A DNA stretch of 20,760 nt from an uncultured Clostridia bacterium (GCA_934643535.1 CAKUCE010000018.1:1-20760); one strand, 5' to 3'; numbered from the stretch's first letter, positions 1 through 7,148 are shown. Numbers and translations are program-made. The notes: a model not told the origin generated them from the letters alone.

Positions 1-338
1 GCGCCCGCGTCCAGCAGCGCCTGACTGCCGATCTGTCCGGCAGCGGCCCTGCTGACCGTCACCTGATCCTCCAGCGAGACCGTTCCTTCCTCCAGCGCTT
101 CAAAGGTCAGCAGCAGCGTCATCAGCTTGGTGACACTGGCCACGGGGCGCTGCTCGTCCGCATTCTTCTCGAAGATCACCGTGCCAGTCTCCGCCTCCAC
201 CAGCATGGCGGAAGGCGCGGTGATCTCCACCGGGACCGTTTCTTCCATGGGAGCCGTCCGCACCGCCGCCGTGCCGAGGGGCACAAGGCCCAGCGCCAGC
301 AGCAGCGCACACAGGCGCTTTCCTCGATATCCGATCAT
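1..338 (-). CDS. D-alanyl-D-alanine carboxypeptidase (penicillin-binding protein), N-terminal part
   Basis: This is the first 112 residues of a serine DD-peptidase of the S11 family; the rest lies beyond the window edge. Such enzymes trim the terminal D-Ala from peptidoglycan stem peptides outside the membrane. The start is an ATG at 338 preceded by AAGGAG at good spacing. Residues 1-25 form a signal peptide (basic GYRGKR, then a Leu/Ala-rich core). The motif SVTK at about residues 68-71 is the SxxK active-site motif, with Ser68 the acylated nucleophile and Lys71 the base. The preceding stretch (MLVEAETGTVIFEKNADEQ) is typical of the family. It lies 82 bases downstream of punA on the same strand. 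Its ribosome site is inside a hairpin (348-391), so expression may be controlled there. Which paralogue (dacA, dacB, dacF) cannot be told from this fragment. Confidence 0.93.
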   Translation of the reverse strand, partial: MIGYRGKRLCALLLALGLVPLGTAAVRTAPMEETVPVEITAPSAMLVEAETGTVIFEKNADEQRPVASVTKLMTLLLTFEALEEGTVSLEDQVTVSRAAAGQIGSQALLDAG

Positions 339-347
339 ATCAAAAAG

Positions 348-391
348 CTCCTTCCGTTTCTATCCTAAAAACAGGATATCCACGGAAGGAG
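348..391 (-). promoter_or_regulatory. Hairpin holding the ribosome site of the carboxypeptidase gene
   Basis: On the minus strand a 10 bp arm (CTCCTTCCGT, complement of 382-391) pairs perfectly with ACGGAAGGAG (complement of 348-357). A symmetric 3x3 internal loop separates it from a further 6 bp stem TATCCT/AGGATA with a GTTTTT loop. The 3' arm contains the GGAAGGAG ribosome site, and the stem is followed by CTTTTTGAT and then the ATG. The structure can therefore be read as an SD-sequestering hairpin or as a weak intrinsic terminator/attenuator between punA and this gene. Base pairing is seen directly; the function is inferred. Confidence 0.6.
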
Positions 392-420
392 TAAAATAAA
401 CCAGTGTGAAAAATTGGGAA

Positions 421-1245
421 TTACAGTGCTTCGATCACGCCGTCCACCAACGCCCGGAAGGTGTGCTTCACCCGGCGGCCCACTTCCAGCACTTCTTCCT
501 CGGTGAGGGCCTTATCCAGAATGCCCGCCGCCATATTGGTGATGCAGCTCAGGCCCAGCACGTCCATGCCGCTGTGCCGCGCCACGATGATCTCCGGCAC
601 GGTGGACATACCCACCGCGTCCGCGCCCAGCGTGCGGATCATACGGATCTCGGCGGGGCTTTCGTAGCAGGGGCCGTTCATCCAGCAGTACACGCCCTTA
701 TGGAGCTTGATGTTCTGCTTTTCCGCCACCTGCGCGGCCAGCTCCTGCAGGCTGCGGGTCATGGCGTAGGTCATATCGGGGAAGCGCACGCCGAAAGCGT
801 CCGGATTGGGGCCGGTCAGCGGGTTTTTGCCGCTGAGGTTGATGAAATCGCTGATGACCATCAGCGCGCCCTCGCCGAAGTCCAGATTCACGCCGCCCGC
901 CGCGTTGGTGAGGATGACGGTCTTCACGCCCAGCAGCTTCATGACGCGGATGGGCATGGTCACCTGCCACTGGTCGTAGCCTTCGTAGGAGTGGAAGCGG
1001 CCCTGCATCATGCAGACCTTTTTGCCGTGCAGCTCGCCGCAGTGCCAGCGGCCCGCGTGGCCCGGCGCAGTGGACACCGGGAAGCCCGGAATGTCTTTAT
1101 AGGCGATGCTTTTGGCGTTTTCCAGGCTTTCCACATAGTCGCCCAGACCGCTGCCCAGCACCACGCCGATCTCCGCCCGCCCGCAGACGGCTTCGATGGC
1201 GTCCGCGGCGGTTTGCAGGGTTTTCATATATTCTTCAGGGGTCAT
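421..1245 (-). CDS. punA: Purine nucleoside phosphorylase, trimeric (PNP/MTAP) family
   Basis: A 274-residue enzyme that phosphorolyses purine nucleosides, mainly guanosine and inosine types in this family, to free base and (deoxy)ribose-1-phosphate in the cytosol. It contains LGSGLG (residues 30-35, phosphate-binding Ser32), PGHAGRW (His63), QGRFHSYEGY (Arg83, His85), TNAAGG (113-118), NGPCYESPAE (Glu195) and CITNMAAG (Asn237), matching the catalytic positions of the human-type enzyme. The start at 1245 has AAAGGAG at good spacing. An in-frame extension further upstream would run into deoB and lacks a ribosome site. It follows deoB by 88 bases on the same strand, so the two are likely one operon: deoB would use the sugar phosphate that PunA makes. 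Length is normal for the family. Confidence 0.96.
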   Translation of the reverse strand: MTPEEYMKTLQTAADAIEAVCGRAEIGVVLGSGLGDYVESLENAKSIAYKDIPGFPVSTAPGHAGRWHCGELHGKKVCMMQGRFHSYEGYDQWQVTMPIRVMKLLGVKTVILTNAAGGVNLDFGEGALMVISDFINLSGKNPLTGPNPDAFGVRFPDMTYAMTRSLQELAAQVAEKQNIKLHKGVYCWMNGPCYESPAEIRMIRTLGADAVGMSTVPEIIVARHSGMDVLGLSCITNMAAGILDKALTEEEVLEVGRRVKHTFRALVDGVIEAL

Positions 1246-1333
1246 TTTCAGTTCTCCTTTCGATGAGGAAGGGGTGGGAAGAAATGAGGAACGAAAAGGA
1301 ATCCCGCAGGGGAAAGCGCGCTGCTTCCGGCCT

Positions 1334-2494
1334 TTACAGCTTCTCCAGAAAGCTGACGGCGTTGAACCGCTCGGGAATGCCCAGATATTCTGCCACGGTG
1401 GCGGCCATATCCGCATAGGTGGCCCGGGTGCCCAGATCGGTCAGCCCCTTCATGCCCTTATGCCACACCAGAATGGGCACGTATTCCCGGGTGTGATCCG
1501 TGCCGGTATAGGCGGGATCGCAGCCGTGGTCGGCGGTCAGGATCAGCAGGTCGTCGTCCGTCATCTTCGCCTGAATCTCCGGCAAACGGCCGTCGAAGTA
1601 TTCCAGTCCCTCGGCATAGCCCTTCACATCCCGGCGATGGCCGTACACGGAGTCAAAGTCCACCAGATTGACGAAAATCAGCCCGGAAGCGTCCTTGTCC
1701 ATGGCCTTGAGGGTCGCGTCCACACAGGCGGGGTTTCCGGCGGCATGGTCGCTTTCGGCCAGACCGCGATGGCAGAAAATATCCTCGATTTTGCCAACGC
1801 CCATGGTGAAAACGCCGTGGGCTTTCAGCGCGTCCAGCAGGGTCTCCCCGGTGGGCTCCAGCGAGAAATCCCGGCGGCGGGGCGTGCGGGTGAAGTGCCC
1901 TTTGCCCGTGCCGGTGAAGGGCCGGGCAATGACGCGGCCTACGGCGTGGTCGCCCACCAGCATTTCCCGGGCAATGCGGCAAATGCGGTACAGCTCGTCT
2001 ACGGGGATGACGTCCTCATGGCAGGCGATCTGGAAGACGCTGTCGCCGGAGGTGTAGACGATGGGGGAACCGGTGCGCATGTGTTCCTCGCCCAGTTCAT
2101 CCAGAATGGCGGTGCCGCTGGCGGGATAATTGCCCAGCGTCTTGCGGCCGATGCGGCGTTCAAATTCGTCCATCACGTCCTTGGGGAAGCCGTCGGGATA
2201 GGTGGGGAAAGCCTTGGCCAGCTTCAGGCCCATCATTTCCCAGTGGCCGGTGGTGGTATCCTTGCCTGCGGAGACCTCAATGGCCCGGCCAAACGCGCCC
2301 GCCGTTTCTTCCGGTACGGGATAACCCAGCCCGTCGATGCGGCCTAGCCCCATTTTTTCCATATGGGGCAGGTCGGGATGCGCCTGTTCCCAGATATGGC
2401 CCAGCGTGTTCGCTCCTACGTCGCCATACTTGTCCGCGTCCGGCAGAGCGCCTGCGCCGACGCTGTCCAGAACGATCATAATAACTCGCTTCAT
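1334..2494 (-). CDS. deoB: Phosphopentomutase
   Basis: A 386-residue alkaline-phosphatase-superfamily metalloenzyme that interconverts ribose-1-phosphate or 2-deoxyribose-1-phosphate and the 5-phosphates. It links nucleoside phosphorolysis to the pentose phosphate pathway or deoxyribose aldolase. The N-terminus MKRVIMIVLDSVGAGALPDA carries the metal-binding Asp. KDTTTGHWEMMG (about residues 78-89) holds the threonine that is phosphorylated in the family. The C-terminal TADHGCDP and GTDHTREYVP segments carry the other metal-binding Asp and His residues. The start at 2494 has GGAGG at ideal spacing. A promoter at 2568-2597 and a small leader hairpin (2510-2525) lie directly upstream, so transcription probably begins here and continues into punA. 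Full length, no defects seen. Confidence 0.98.
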   Translation of the reverse strand: MKRVIMIVLDSVGAGALPDADKYGDVGANTLGHIWEQAHPDLPHMEKMGLGRIDGLGYPVPEETAGAFGRAIEVSAGKDTTTGHWEMMGLKLAKAFPTYPDGFPKDVMDEFERRIGRKTLGNYPASGTAILDELGEEHMRTGSPIVYTSGDSVFQIACHEDVIPVDELYRICRIAREMLVGDHAVGRVIARPFTGTGKGHFTRTPRRRDFSLEPTGETLLDALKAHGVFTMGVGKIEDIFCHRGLAESDHAAGNPACVDATLKAMDKDASGLIFVNLVDFDSVYGHRRDVKGYAEGLEYFDGRLPEIQAKMTDDDLLILTADHGCDPAYTGTDHTREYVPILVWHKGMKGLTDLGTRATYADMAATVAEYLGIPERFNAVSFLEKL

Positions 2495-2509
2495 CGCAAT
2501 ATCCTCCCT

Positions 2510-2525
2510 GACGGCTCAAGCCGTC
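2510..2525 (-). promoter_or_regulatory. Leader hairpin just before the deoB ribosome site
   Basis: A perfect 6 bp inverted repeat GACGGC/GCCGTC with a 4-base loop ends directly before the AGGGAGG ribosome site of deoB. It could be an operator half-site pair or an RNA hairpin. The palindrome is seen; its role is not known. Confidence 0.35.
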
Positions 2526-2567
2526 CTTACCCATGTTTTTCGGGCTTTCACCCGTATTTGTCCCATA

Positions 2568-2597
2568 ATTATACCGTTTCGGAAAAGCCTGCGTCAA
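2568..2597 (-). promoter_or_regulatory. Sigma-A promoter for deoB-punA
   Basis: On the minus strand TTGACG (complement of 2592-2597) is followed after 18 bases by a perfect TATAAT (complement of 2568-2573). The -35 box overlaps the stop codon of the upstream glycosyltransferase-like gene (2594-2596). The predicted RNA start is near 2560, giving a leader of about 65 bases. This makes deoB-punA a transcription unit of its own, though readthrough from upstream is possible. Confidence 0.75.
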
Positions 2598-4153
2598 GCC
2601 CCGTTGCCGTGGGCCGCCGCCGTGGGCGCTTCTCCCGGCTTTGCCGCCGCCAGCAAAGCGCGGTAGCGTTCGTCCAGCAGCGCCGGCTCAAAGCCCGTCA
2701 GAAACAGCAGGTGCTTTTTGGGCATGGGATGCAGGCAGAACCAGTCCGGGTGCTGATGGACCAGCCGCCGCCAGAGCGTCGTCTCGGAAAAGCCCCGCTT
2801 CAGTTCGTCGTCCACCTGCGTCAGGTTCAGCGTCAGCTGGCAGAGAGGCTTCAGCAGCTCCGCCGGAATCAGCACAAAGGACAGATCCGGGATCGCGTTG
2901 ATGGTCGCCAGATGGATGCGGCCGTCCATCAGCGGTGTGAAATCCGGTTCGGCCTGCGGGCAGATGGGATGCTTGAGCGTATCCATATTGACCCACGCAA
3001 CGAAGTCGAAATCCGGGTGCTGTTCGGCGGTTTTGGCCAGCAGCAGGGGTTTGGAGCGCTGAAGCCATTGCTCCTGCGTCATGCCCTTCTGCAGATAGCT
3101 TCGCGGAAGCAGGCTGCTATCCGGGCAGCTTCTGGCATTGGGGTACAGGCTGCGGAGCGTTCGTTCCTGCGTGCCGCCTGTGTAGAGGTACAAAGGCAGC
3201 GCTGTCAGCGCCATCAGAAAGCGGAAGCGCAGCAGGTAGTTCATAATGGGCTTGCGCCGCTGGGGAAGGTCGATGTAGGCTGTCACCAGCAGCGGCTGAC
3301 GGATGCGGCGGCGCTTGGGCAGAAGAAGCTGCTTCTGTTTTTTCCACAAAAGGGCGGCAGGCATCTGCTGCGCGTAGTTCTCCTCCCGGGTGAACAGGCC
3401 CCACCGGGCCCGCAGGTCGGAACGGCGATCCTCCGGCGGGCCTTCCCGGAACCCGGCCAGCTGTTCAAACCGGGCCAGCGTGGTGCCGGGCAGGATCTCC
3501 CGGGCAGGCCGCCGCAGCAAGGCGGGCGGCTCCTCCCGCAGGGGCCAGAATAACGGCCGGTCCAGCGCGTACACGGGAATCCCCGACGCATAAGCGGCGA
3601 AGGACAGCGTTTCCGGTCGCAGGTCCATCCGGCGGAGCGTCTCCGTCCGGGCGAACACCAGCCCGGGGCAGACCACCATCGTAGGCGGCGGCGCGGCGCT
3701 TACGACCAGCGGCAGTCCCCGGACGATCTTCGCTCCCTCTGCCTCAAACCGCTCGGACAGCCCCGGCAGGTAGGCCTGAGGGGGATACGCGCCGTCCGCC
3801 GCGCCAATCATGCCGGTCAGCAGCGCTTCCCGGCGGGCGGTTTTGGCGAACCGGCGCAAAAGTACCTGATCCCATTTGGGGCCGAAATCATATTCCCCGT
3901 TCAGGAGCAGCGTATGGCTGGCGCTATCCTCCAGCGCTCCGGCAAAGCCTTCCCGCTCGCCGTAAAAATGTACCTGCGCCTGCAGGCCCAGCCGGGGCCA
4001 CACGTTCCAGAATTCCTTTTCGATCCTGCGGGACAGGGAAAATCTCAGCCCTGCGGGCACTTCCGCCGCCCGGATGGCGCGGCATAGCGTCAGCGCCGCC
4101 GCTTCCGCGTCGGGCATCCGCCCCAGCGCTACCAGAATGCTGGATATGGGCAT
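2594..4153 (-). CDS. Unrecognised two-domain glycosyltransferase-like protein
   Basis: A 519-residue soluble protein that I cannot place in a named family with certainty. The first ~200 residues begin with a beta-strand ILVALGRMPDAEAAALTLCRAI. They contain LLLNGEYDFGPKWDQVLLRR and later CPGLVFARTETLRRM, an order that recalls GT-A folds of the GlcNAc-transferase (GT60-like) type, in which an acidic motif is followed by an aromatic-rich WD segment. The second half (from about residue 296) has PLLVTAYIDLPQRRKPIMNY and then DFDFVAWVNMDT, like the DxD region of HtrL/YibB-type proteins. No signal peptide or membrane span is seen. The start at 4153 has AGGAGA at 7 bases. It follows the M42 peptidase gene by 25 bases, so co-transcription is likely. 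Sugar donor, acceptor and even enzymatic activity are open; the fold assignment is an inference from motif order only. Confidence 0.6.
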   Translation of the reverse strand: MPISSILVALGRMPDAEAAALTLCRAIRAAEVPAGLRFSLSRRIEKEFWNVWPRLGLQAQVHFYGEREGFAGALEDSASHTLLLNGEYDFGPKWDQVLLRRFAKTARREALLTGMIGAADGAYPPQAYLPGLSERFEAEGAKIVRGLPLVVSAAPPPTMVVCPGLVFARTETLRRMDLRPETLSFAAYASGIPVYALDRPLFWPLREEPPALLRRPAREILPGTTLARFEQLAGFREGPPEDRRSDLRARWGLFTREENYAQQMPAALLWKKQKQLLLPKRRRIRQPLLVTAYIDLPQRRKPIMNYLLRFRFLMALTALPLYLYTGGTQERTLRSLYPNARSCPDSSLLPRSYLQKGMTQEQWLQRSKPLLLAKTAEQHPDFDFVAWVNMDTLKHPICPQAEPDFTPLMDGRIHLATINAIPDLSFVLIPAELLKPLCQLTLNLTQVDDELKRGFSETTLWRRLVHQHPDWFCLHPMPKKHLLFLTGFEPALLDERYRALLAAAKPGEAPTAAAHGNGA

Positions 4154-4178
4154 GGGTTCATCTCTCCTGTATTGGATT

Positions 4179-5204
4179 TCAGGCTTTCTCCACGTACTTT
4201 TCGATCAGCCGAAGCGTATTCTCTACGCCCTTCACATGGCTGCGCTCATAGCCGTGGGAGGCATACACGCCCGCGCCGATGAGGGCGTAGCGAATATCCC
4301 GCCCGGAGCGGAGCGCCGCGCCCGCGTCGGAACCGTAGAAGGGGTACACATCCACGGCGTAGTCCAGCTGATGCTTCTGGCACAGGTCGATCAGCTCGCC
4401 GGTCATGGCATAGTCATAGGGGCCGGAGGAATCCTTGGCGCAGATGGAAACCTGCTGCTCGGTACAGCTGAGGCCCTCGCCCACGCAGCCCATATCCACC
4501 ACCAGCAGATCCTCCGTATCCTCCGGGAGCCCGGCAGATGCGCCGTGCCCCACTTCCTCGTAGACGGAGAAGAACAGCGAGGTTTTCCGCTCGGGCTGCA
4601 CTTCGCCCTCGGCTACGGCCCGGGCCAGCTCCAGCAGCATTCCCGCGCTGAGCTTATCATCCAGAAAGCGGCTGCGGATATAGCCGGAGGGCGTTACCCG
4701 CGCCCGGGGATCCAGACAGATCACATCGCCGTTCTGGATGCCCAGCGCCAGCACGTCTTCCCGGCTCTGAACGTTTTCGTCCAGCAGGATCTCCAGCGTT
4801 TTGATATCGCGTTTGCCTTCTTCCAGCTCGCGATTCACGTGGACGGAGGCGTTCTGCATTTCCACCACGCCGGTATATTGACGGCCGTCCCGGGTGACAA
4901 CGGTTACGTTTTCCGTTTCCACGGCCTGACAGGAAGGCCCGCCCAGCAGGGCAAAGCCCAGCCGGCCGTTGGACTTGATCTCCCGCACCATCAGGCCCAG
5001 CGTATCCACATGAGCCGCCAGCGTCAGCGGACGGCCCTCGCCGCCCAGCGTACAGACCACGCAGCCCTTTCGGGTACGAACGGGCGCAAAGCCCATTTCC
5101 GTCAGCTGGCTCAGCAGCCAGTCGGTTACATTGCCCGTATAGCCCGTAGGGCTGGCAATCGCGAGCAGCTTCATTGTCTGCTCAACGGCATTTTGCGTAT
5201 TCAT
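4179..5204 (-). CDS. M42 family metallo-aminopeptidase
   Basis: A 341-residue cytosolic di-metal (Zn/Co) aminopeptidase of the glutamyl aminopeptidase/FrvX/YsdC group. These form large tetrahedral complexes that degrade peptides released by proteases. Metal and catalytic residues are visible: AAHVDT (His65, Asp67), RFLDDK (Asp182), YEEVGHG (Glu216 base, Glu217), VVDMG (Asp237) and ERSH (His323). The region between residues about 85 and 165 is the inserted dimerisation domain of the family. The start at 5204 follows AAAGGAG at good spacing. No promoter is obvious upstream; instead a repeat island begins about 20 bases before the ribosome site. The glycosyltransferase-like gene follows. Substrate cannot be deduced, and some family members are cellulases or deacylases, but aminopeptidase is the usual role. 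Confidence 0.93.
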   Translation of the reverse strand: MNTQNAVEQTMKLLAIASPTGYTGNVTDWLLSQLTEMGFAPVRTRKGCVVCTLGGEGRPLTLAAHVDTLGLMVREIKSNGRLGFALLGGPSCQAVETENVTVVTRDGRQYTGVVEMQNASVHVNRELEEGKRDIKTLEILLDENVQSREDVLALGIQNGDVICLDPRARVTPSGYIRSRFLDDKLSAGMLLELARAVAEGEVQPERKTSLFFSVYEEVGHGASAGLPEDTEDLLVVDMGCVGEGLSCTEQQVSICAKDSSGPYDYAMTGELIDLCQKHQLDYAVDVYPFYGSDAGAALRSGRDIRYALIGAGVYASHGYERSHVKGVENTLRLIEKYVEKA

Positions 5205-5222
5205 TCTTCAAAACTCCTTTCA

Positions 5223-5445
5223 TAGCAGGGGCAGTGCCCCTGCACCCCGGACTGCGCGCTGTAAGCGCGCAGGGTGCTAGTGGGACATGCAGCTTGGCCG
5301 TGAAGCTACCGCCGCTCGGCGACGGGCCTCGCGGCTCGCGGGTTTGGTGCGATTCCCTGTTTGTTGGCGAGTATAGACCGCCATTCGGCGACGGGCCTCA
5401 TGGTTCGCTACAAAGGCCAGCGTGGATTTGAAACCACGCTGGCAT
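5223..5445 (+). repeat. Modular hairpin repeat, copy at the M42 gene
   Basis: This non-coding stretch shares its module order with 12122-12460. Module 1 is a 9 bp palindromic hairpin GCAGGGGCA-G-TGCCCCTGC (5225-5243). Module 2 is a GC hairpin CTGCGCGCT-GTA-AGCGCGCAG (5252-5272). Module 3 is a CCGCTCGGCG...CCTCGCGGCTCGCGGGT block (about 5311-5343). Module 4 is CCGCCATTCGGCG...CCTCATGGTTCGC (about 5380-5408). Module 5 is a closing hairpin GCCAGCGTGG/CCACGCTGGC (5416-5443). Module 2 has changed sequence relative to the 12 kb copy while keeping its pairing. No gene is seen in it. Confidence 0.75.
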
Positions 5446-5549
5446 TTTGCGTTGCAGAAATATCCAAGCTGCATCGAAGCATCCCAACCTGCAAAATTTG
5501 AGTATGTATACACCCAACTGCGGGGGCGAGGGCGGCGATAGGCAGCGGA

Positions 5550-5689
5550 GGGAAAAAGCCTTGCCCTTTTTGAAAGAGGAAAAGAGTGAGCACGAGCGCG
5601 CACGAACGTAGGTGTTATCTCGCCAACAATTCTGCGCGCGACATTGCGAACTCCCTCTTTCAAAAATGGGCAATCAAGGGCTTTTTCCC
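5550..5689. repeat. Long imperfect inverted repeat with 74-base loop (MITE-like or structured RNA)
   Basis: The left arm 5550-5579 pairs with the right arm 5654-5689. GGGAAAAAGCC pairs with GGCTTTTTCCC, TTGCCC with GGGCAA, TTTTT with AAAAA and GAAAGAGG with CCTCTTTC. Only two bulges interrupt the 30 pairs (TCAAG at 5674-5678 and T at 5667). The 74-base inner part contains further GC-rich short repeats. There is no open reading frame of note and no recognisable transposase. The pairing is seen directly; the nature of the element is inferred. Confidence 0.7.
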
Positions 5690-5718
5690 GGAGTCGCCGT
5701 GCCGCTGGCTTTCTTTTG

Positions 5719-5752
5719 CACACTTTTCTTTCGCCACCGAAAGAAAAGTGTG
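5719..5752. repeat. Perfect 15 bp hairpin
   Basis: CACACTTTTCTTTCG and CGAAAGAAAAGTGTG are perfect complements around a CCAC loop. It lies between the long inverted repeat and the tandem array and is AT-richer than its surroundings. It lacks a T-tract in either direction, so it is not a standard terminator. Confidence 0.75.
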
Positions 5753-5758
5753 AACGCC

Positions 5759-6321
5759 CCATGGGACGGCAAGTCCCAATCCGCGCCGTAGTCGGCGCGT
5801 CCATCCCCCGGGAGCAAGGGGCATGCGCCTGCGGGCGCACCAAAGGGCTTTCCGCTCGCCCTTTGGAAACCTTCGGGCACCGAAGCTGGCGAGAAACCAT
5901 AGGACGGCCAGTCCCGACCCGCGCCGCAGTCGGCGCGACAATCCCTATCCGGGGCAAGAGGGCTGCGCCTGCGGGCGCACCAAAGGGCTTTCCGCTCGCC
6001 CTTTGGAAACCTTCGGGCACCGAGACTGGCGAGAAACCCATAGGGCGACAGCCCCATCACTCGCGCCGTAGTCGGCGCGTCAATCCCCATCCGGGGTAAG
6101 GGGGCATGCGCCTGCGGGCGCACCAAAGGGCTTTCCGCTCGCCCTTTGGAAACCTTCGGGCACCAAAGCTGGCGAGAAAACCAGAGGACAGCGAGCCCCG
6201 CTCCCGCGCCGCAGTCGGCGCGTCAATCCCCACCCGGGGCAAGGGGCATGCGCCTGCGGGAGCACCAAAGGGCTTTCCGCTCGCCCTTTGGAAACCTTCG
6301 GGCATCGAAGTTGGCGAGAAA
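5759..6321. repeat. Tandem array of four ~141 bp structured repeats
   Basis: Four units run at about 5759-5896, 5897-6037, 6038-6180 and 6181-6321, with periods of about 138 to 143 bases. Each unit holds a CGCGCCG-TAGT-CGGCGCG type hairpin (in two units the loop is CAGT and the arms vary). It then has a CCGGGG/CCCGGG block and a GCGCCTGCGGGCGC palindrome (altered in unit 4). Next comes the strongest hairpin, CCAAAGGGC-TTTCCGCTC-GCCCTTTGG (5840-5866 in unit 1), and then AACCTTCGGGCA and CTGGCGAGAAA. The array lies immediately downstream of deoD (minus strand). Long open frames across it merely reflect the GC-rich repeats and I do not call them genes. Confidence 0.85.
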
Positions 6322-6347
6322 CCCTAGGCCGCATACGCCGCTGAGCC

Positions 6348-7058
6348 TTACAGCTCCTTCGCCATGTCCAATGCCAGCGTGATCATGTTCGTCAGCGTGG
6401 TCTGACGCTCCTCCGCCGTCATGGCGCGGCTGTCGTCGCCGATGATGTCGCTGACGGTCAGGAGGCCCAGCGCTTTCTTGTGCAGGTAGGCGGCGTTCAG
6501 GTATAGGGCGGAGCATTCCATCTCCACGCCCAGAACGCCCATGGAGCGCCACTTGTCAAAGGCTTCGGGATTGGCGCGGTAGAACATGTCGCTGGCCAGC
6601 ACGTTGCCCACCCGCACGGATAAGCCCTTCTTTTCCGCCGTCTGGTCGGCCAGCTTCAGAAGACCGTAGTCGCAGATGGGAGCGAAGGTCCCGGGAAGGC
6701 CGTACTGACTGGCATAGTTGCTGTCCGTGCAGGCACCCTGAGCGATGATGACGTCGCCCAGATTCAGGGACGTGTCCAGTCCGCCGATGGAGCCGATGCG
6801 GATGATGTTCTCCACATCATAGAAAGAGAAAAGCTCGTAGGTATAAATGCCGATGGAGGGAATGCCCATGCCGTGCCCCATGACGGACACGCGCTTGCCC
6901 TGGTATTTGCCGGTGTAGCCCAGCATGCCGCGGGTCTGGTTGAAGCATTCCACGTCGGTCAGGAAATTTTCGGCGATCATTTTCGCCCGCAGGGGATCGC
7001 CCGGCATCAGGCAGGTAGAAGCGATCTGGCCTTTTTCGGCTGTATTGTGGGGAGTCAT
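6348..7058 (-). CDS. deoD: Purine nucleoside phosphorylase, hexameric DeoD type
   Basis: A 236-residue cytosolic enzyme that phosphorolyses both 6-amino (adenosine) and 6-oxo purine nucleosides. Residues known from the E. coli enzyme are at the same numbers: His4, Gly20, Arg24, Arg43, Arg87 and Ser90, then Glu179-Met180-Glu181 in GVEMECSA and Ser203-Asp204 in TVSDII. The start at 7058 has a strong TAGGAGG site. It stands alone on the minus strand, divergent from the esterase gene, with a likely extended -10 promoter at 7095-7123. It is separated from the deoB-punA operon by two genes and the repeat island. Together with PunA it gives the cell two unrelated PNP enzymes of different substrate range. 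Full length. Confidence 0.98.
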   Translation of the reverse strand: MTPHNTAEKGQIASTCLMPGDPLRAKMIAENFLTDVECFNQTRGMLGYTGKYQGKRVSVMGHGMGIPSIGIYTYELFSFYDVENIIRIGSIGGLDTSLNLGDVIIAQGACTDSNYASQYGLPGTFAPICDYGLLKLADQTAEKKGLSVRVGNVLASDMFYRANPEAFDKWRSMGVLGVEMECSALYLNAAYLHKKALGLLTVSDIIGDDSRAMTAEERQTTLTNMITLALDMAKEL

Positions 7059-7094
7059 TGAAATTACCTCCTAAATGGATTGATGATATGGTTA

Positions 7095-7123
7095 ATGATA
7101 ACAGGAAGAACCGGGAAAATCCA
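7095..7123 (-). promoter_or_regulatory. Probable promoter of deoD
   Basis: On the minus strand TGTTATCAT gives an extended -10 (TATCAT, complement of 7095-7100), with a poor -35 TGGATT (complement of 7118-7123) 17 bases upstream. A GGGAAA/TTTCCC inverted repeat (7113-7132) overlaps the -35 and may be an operator. Confidence 0.45.
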
Positions 7124-7148
7124 GCGTTTCCCAAAAGATTTTCGCCGC

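Noticed and set aside
1246..1416. N-terminal extension of punA
   Set aside because: It would overlap the end of deoB and lacks a ribosome site, while the ATG at 1245 has one and gives the normal family length.
5277..6334. Several open frames with repeating PEGFQRASGKPFGAPAGA-like segments
   Set aside because: They arise from the ~141 bp tandem repeats being read in different frames on both strands; they lack ribosome sites and differ in frame from unit to unit.
5205..6347. CRISPR array in the repeat island
   Set aside because: The units are about 141 bases and nearly uniform, without short direct repeats and unique spacers, and there are no cas genes.
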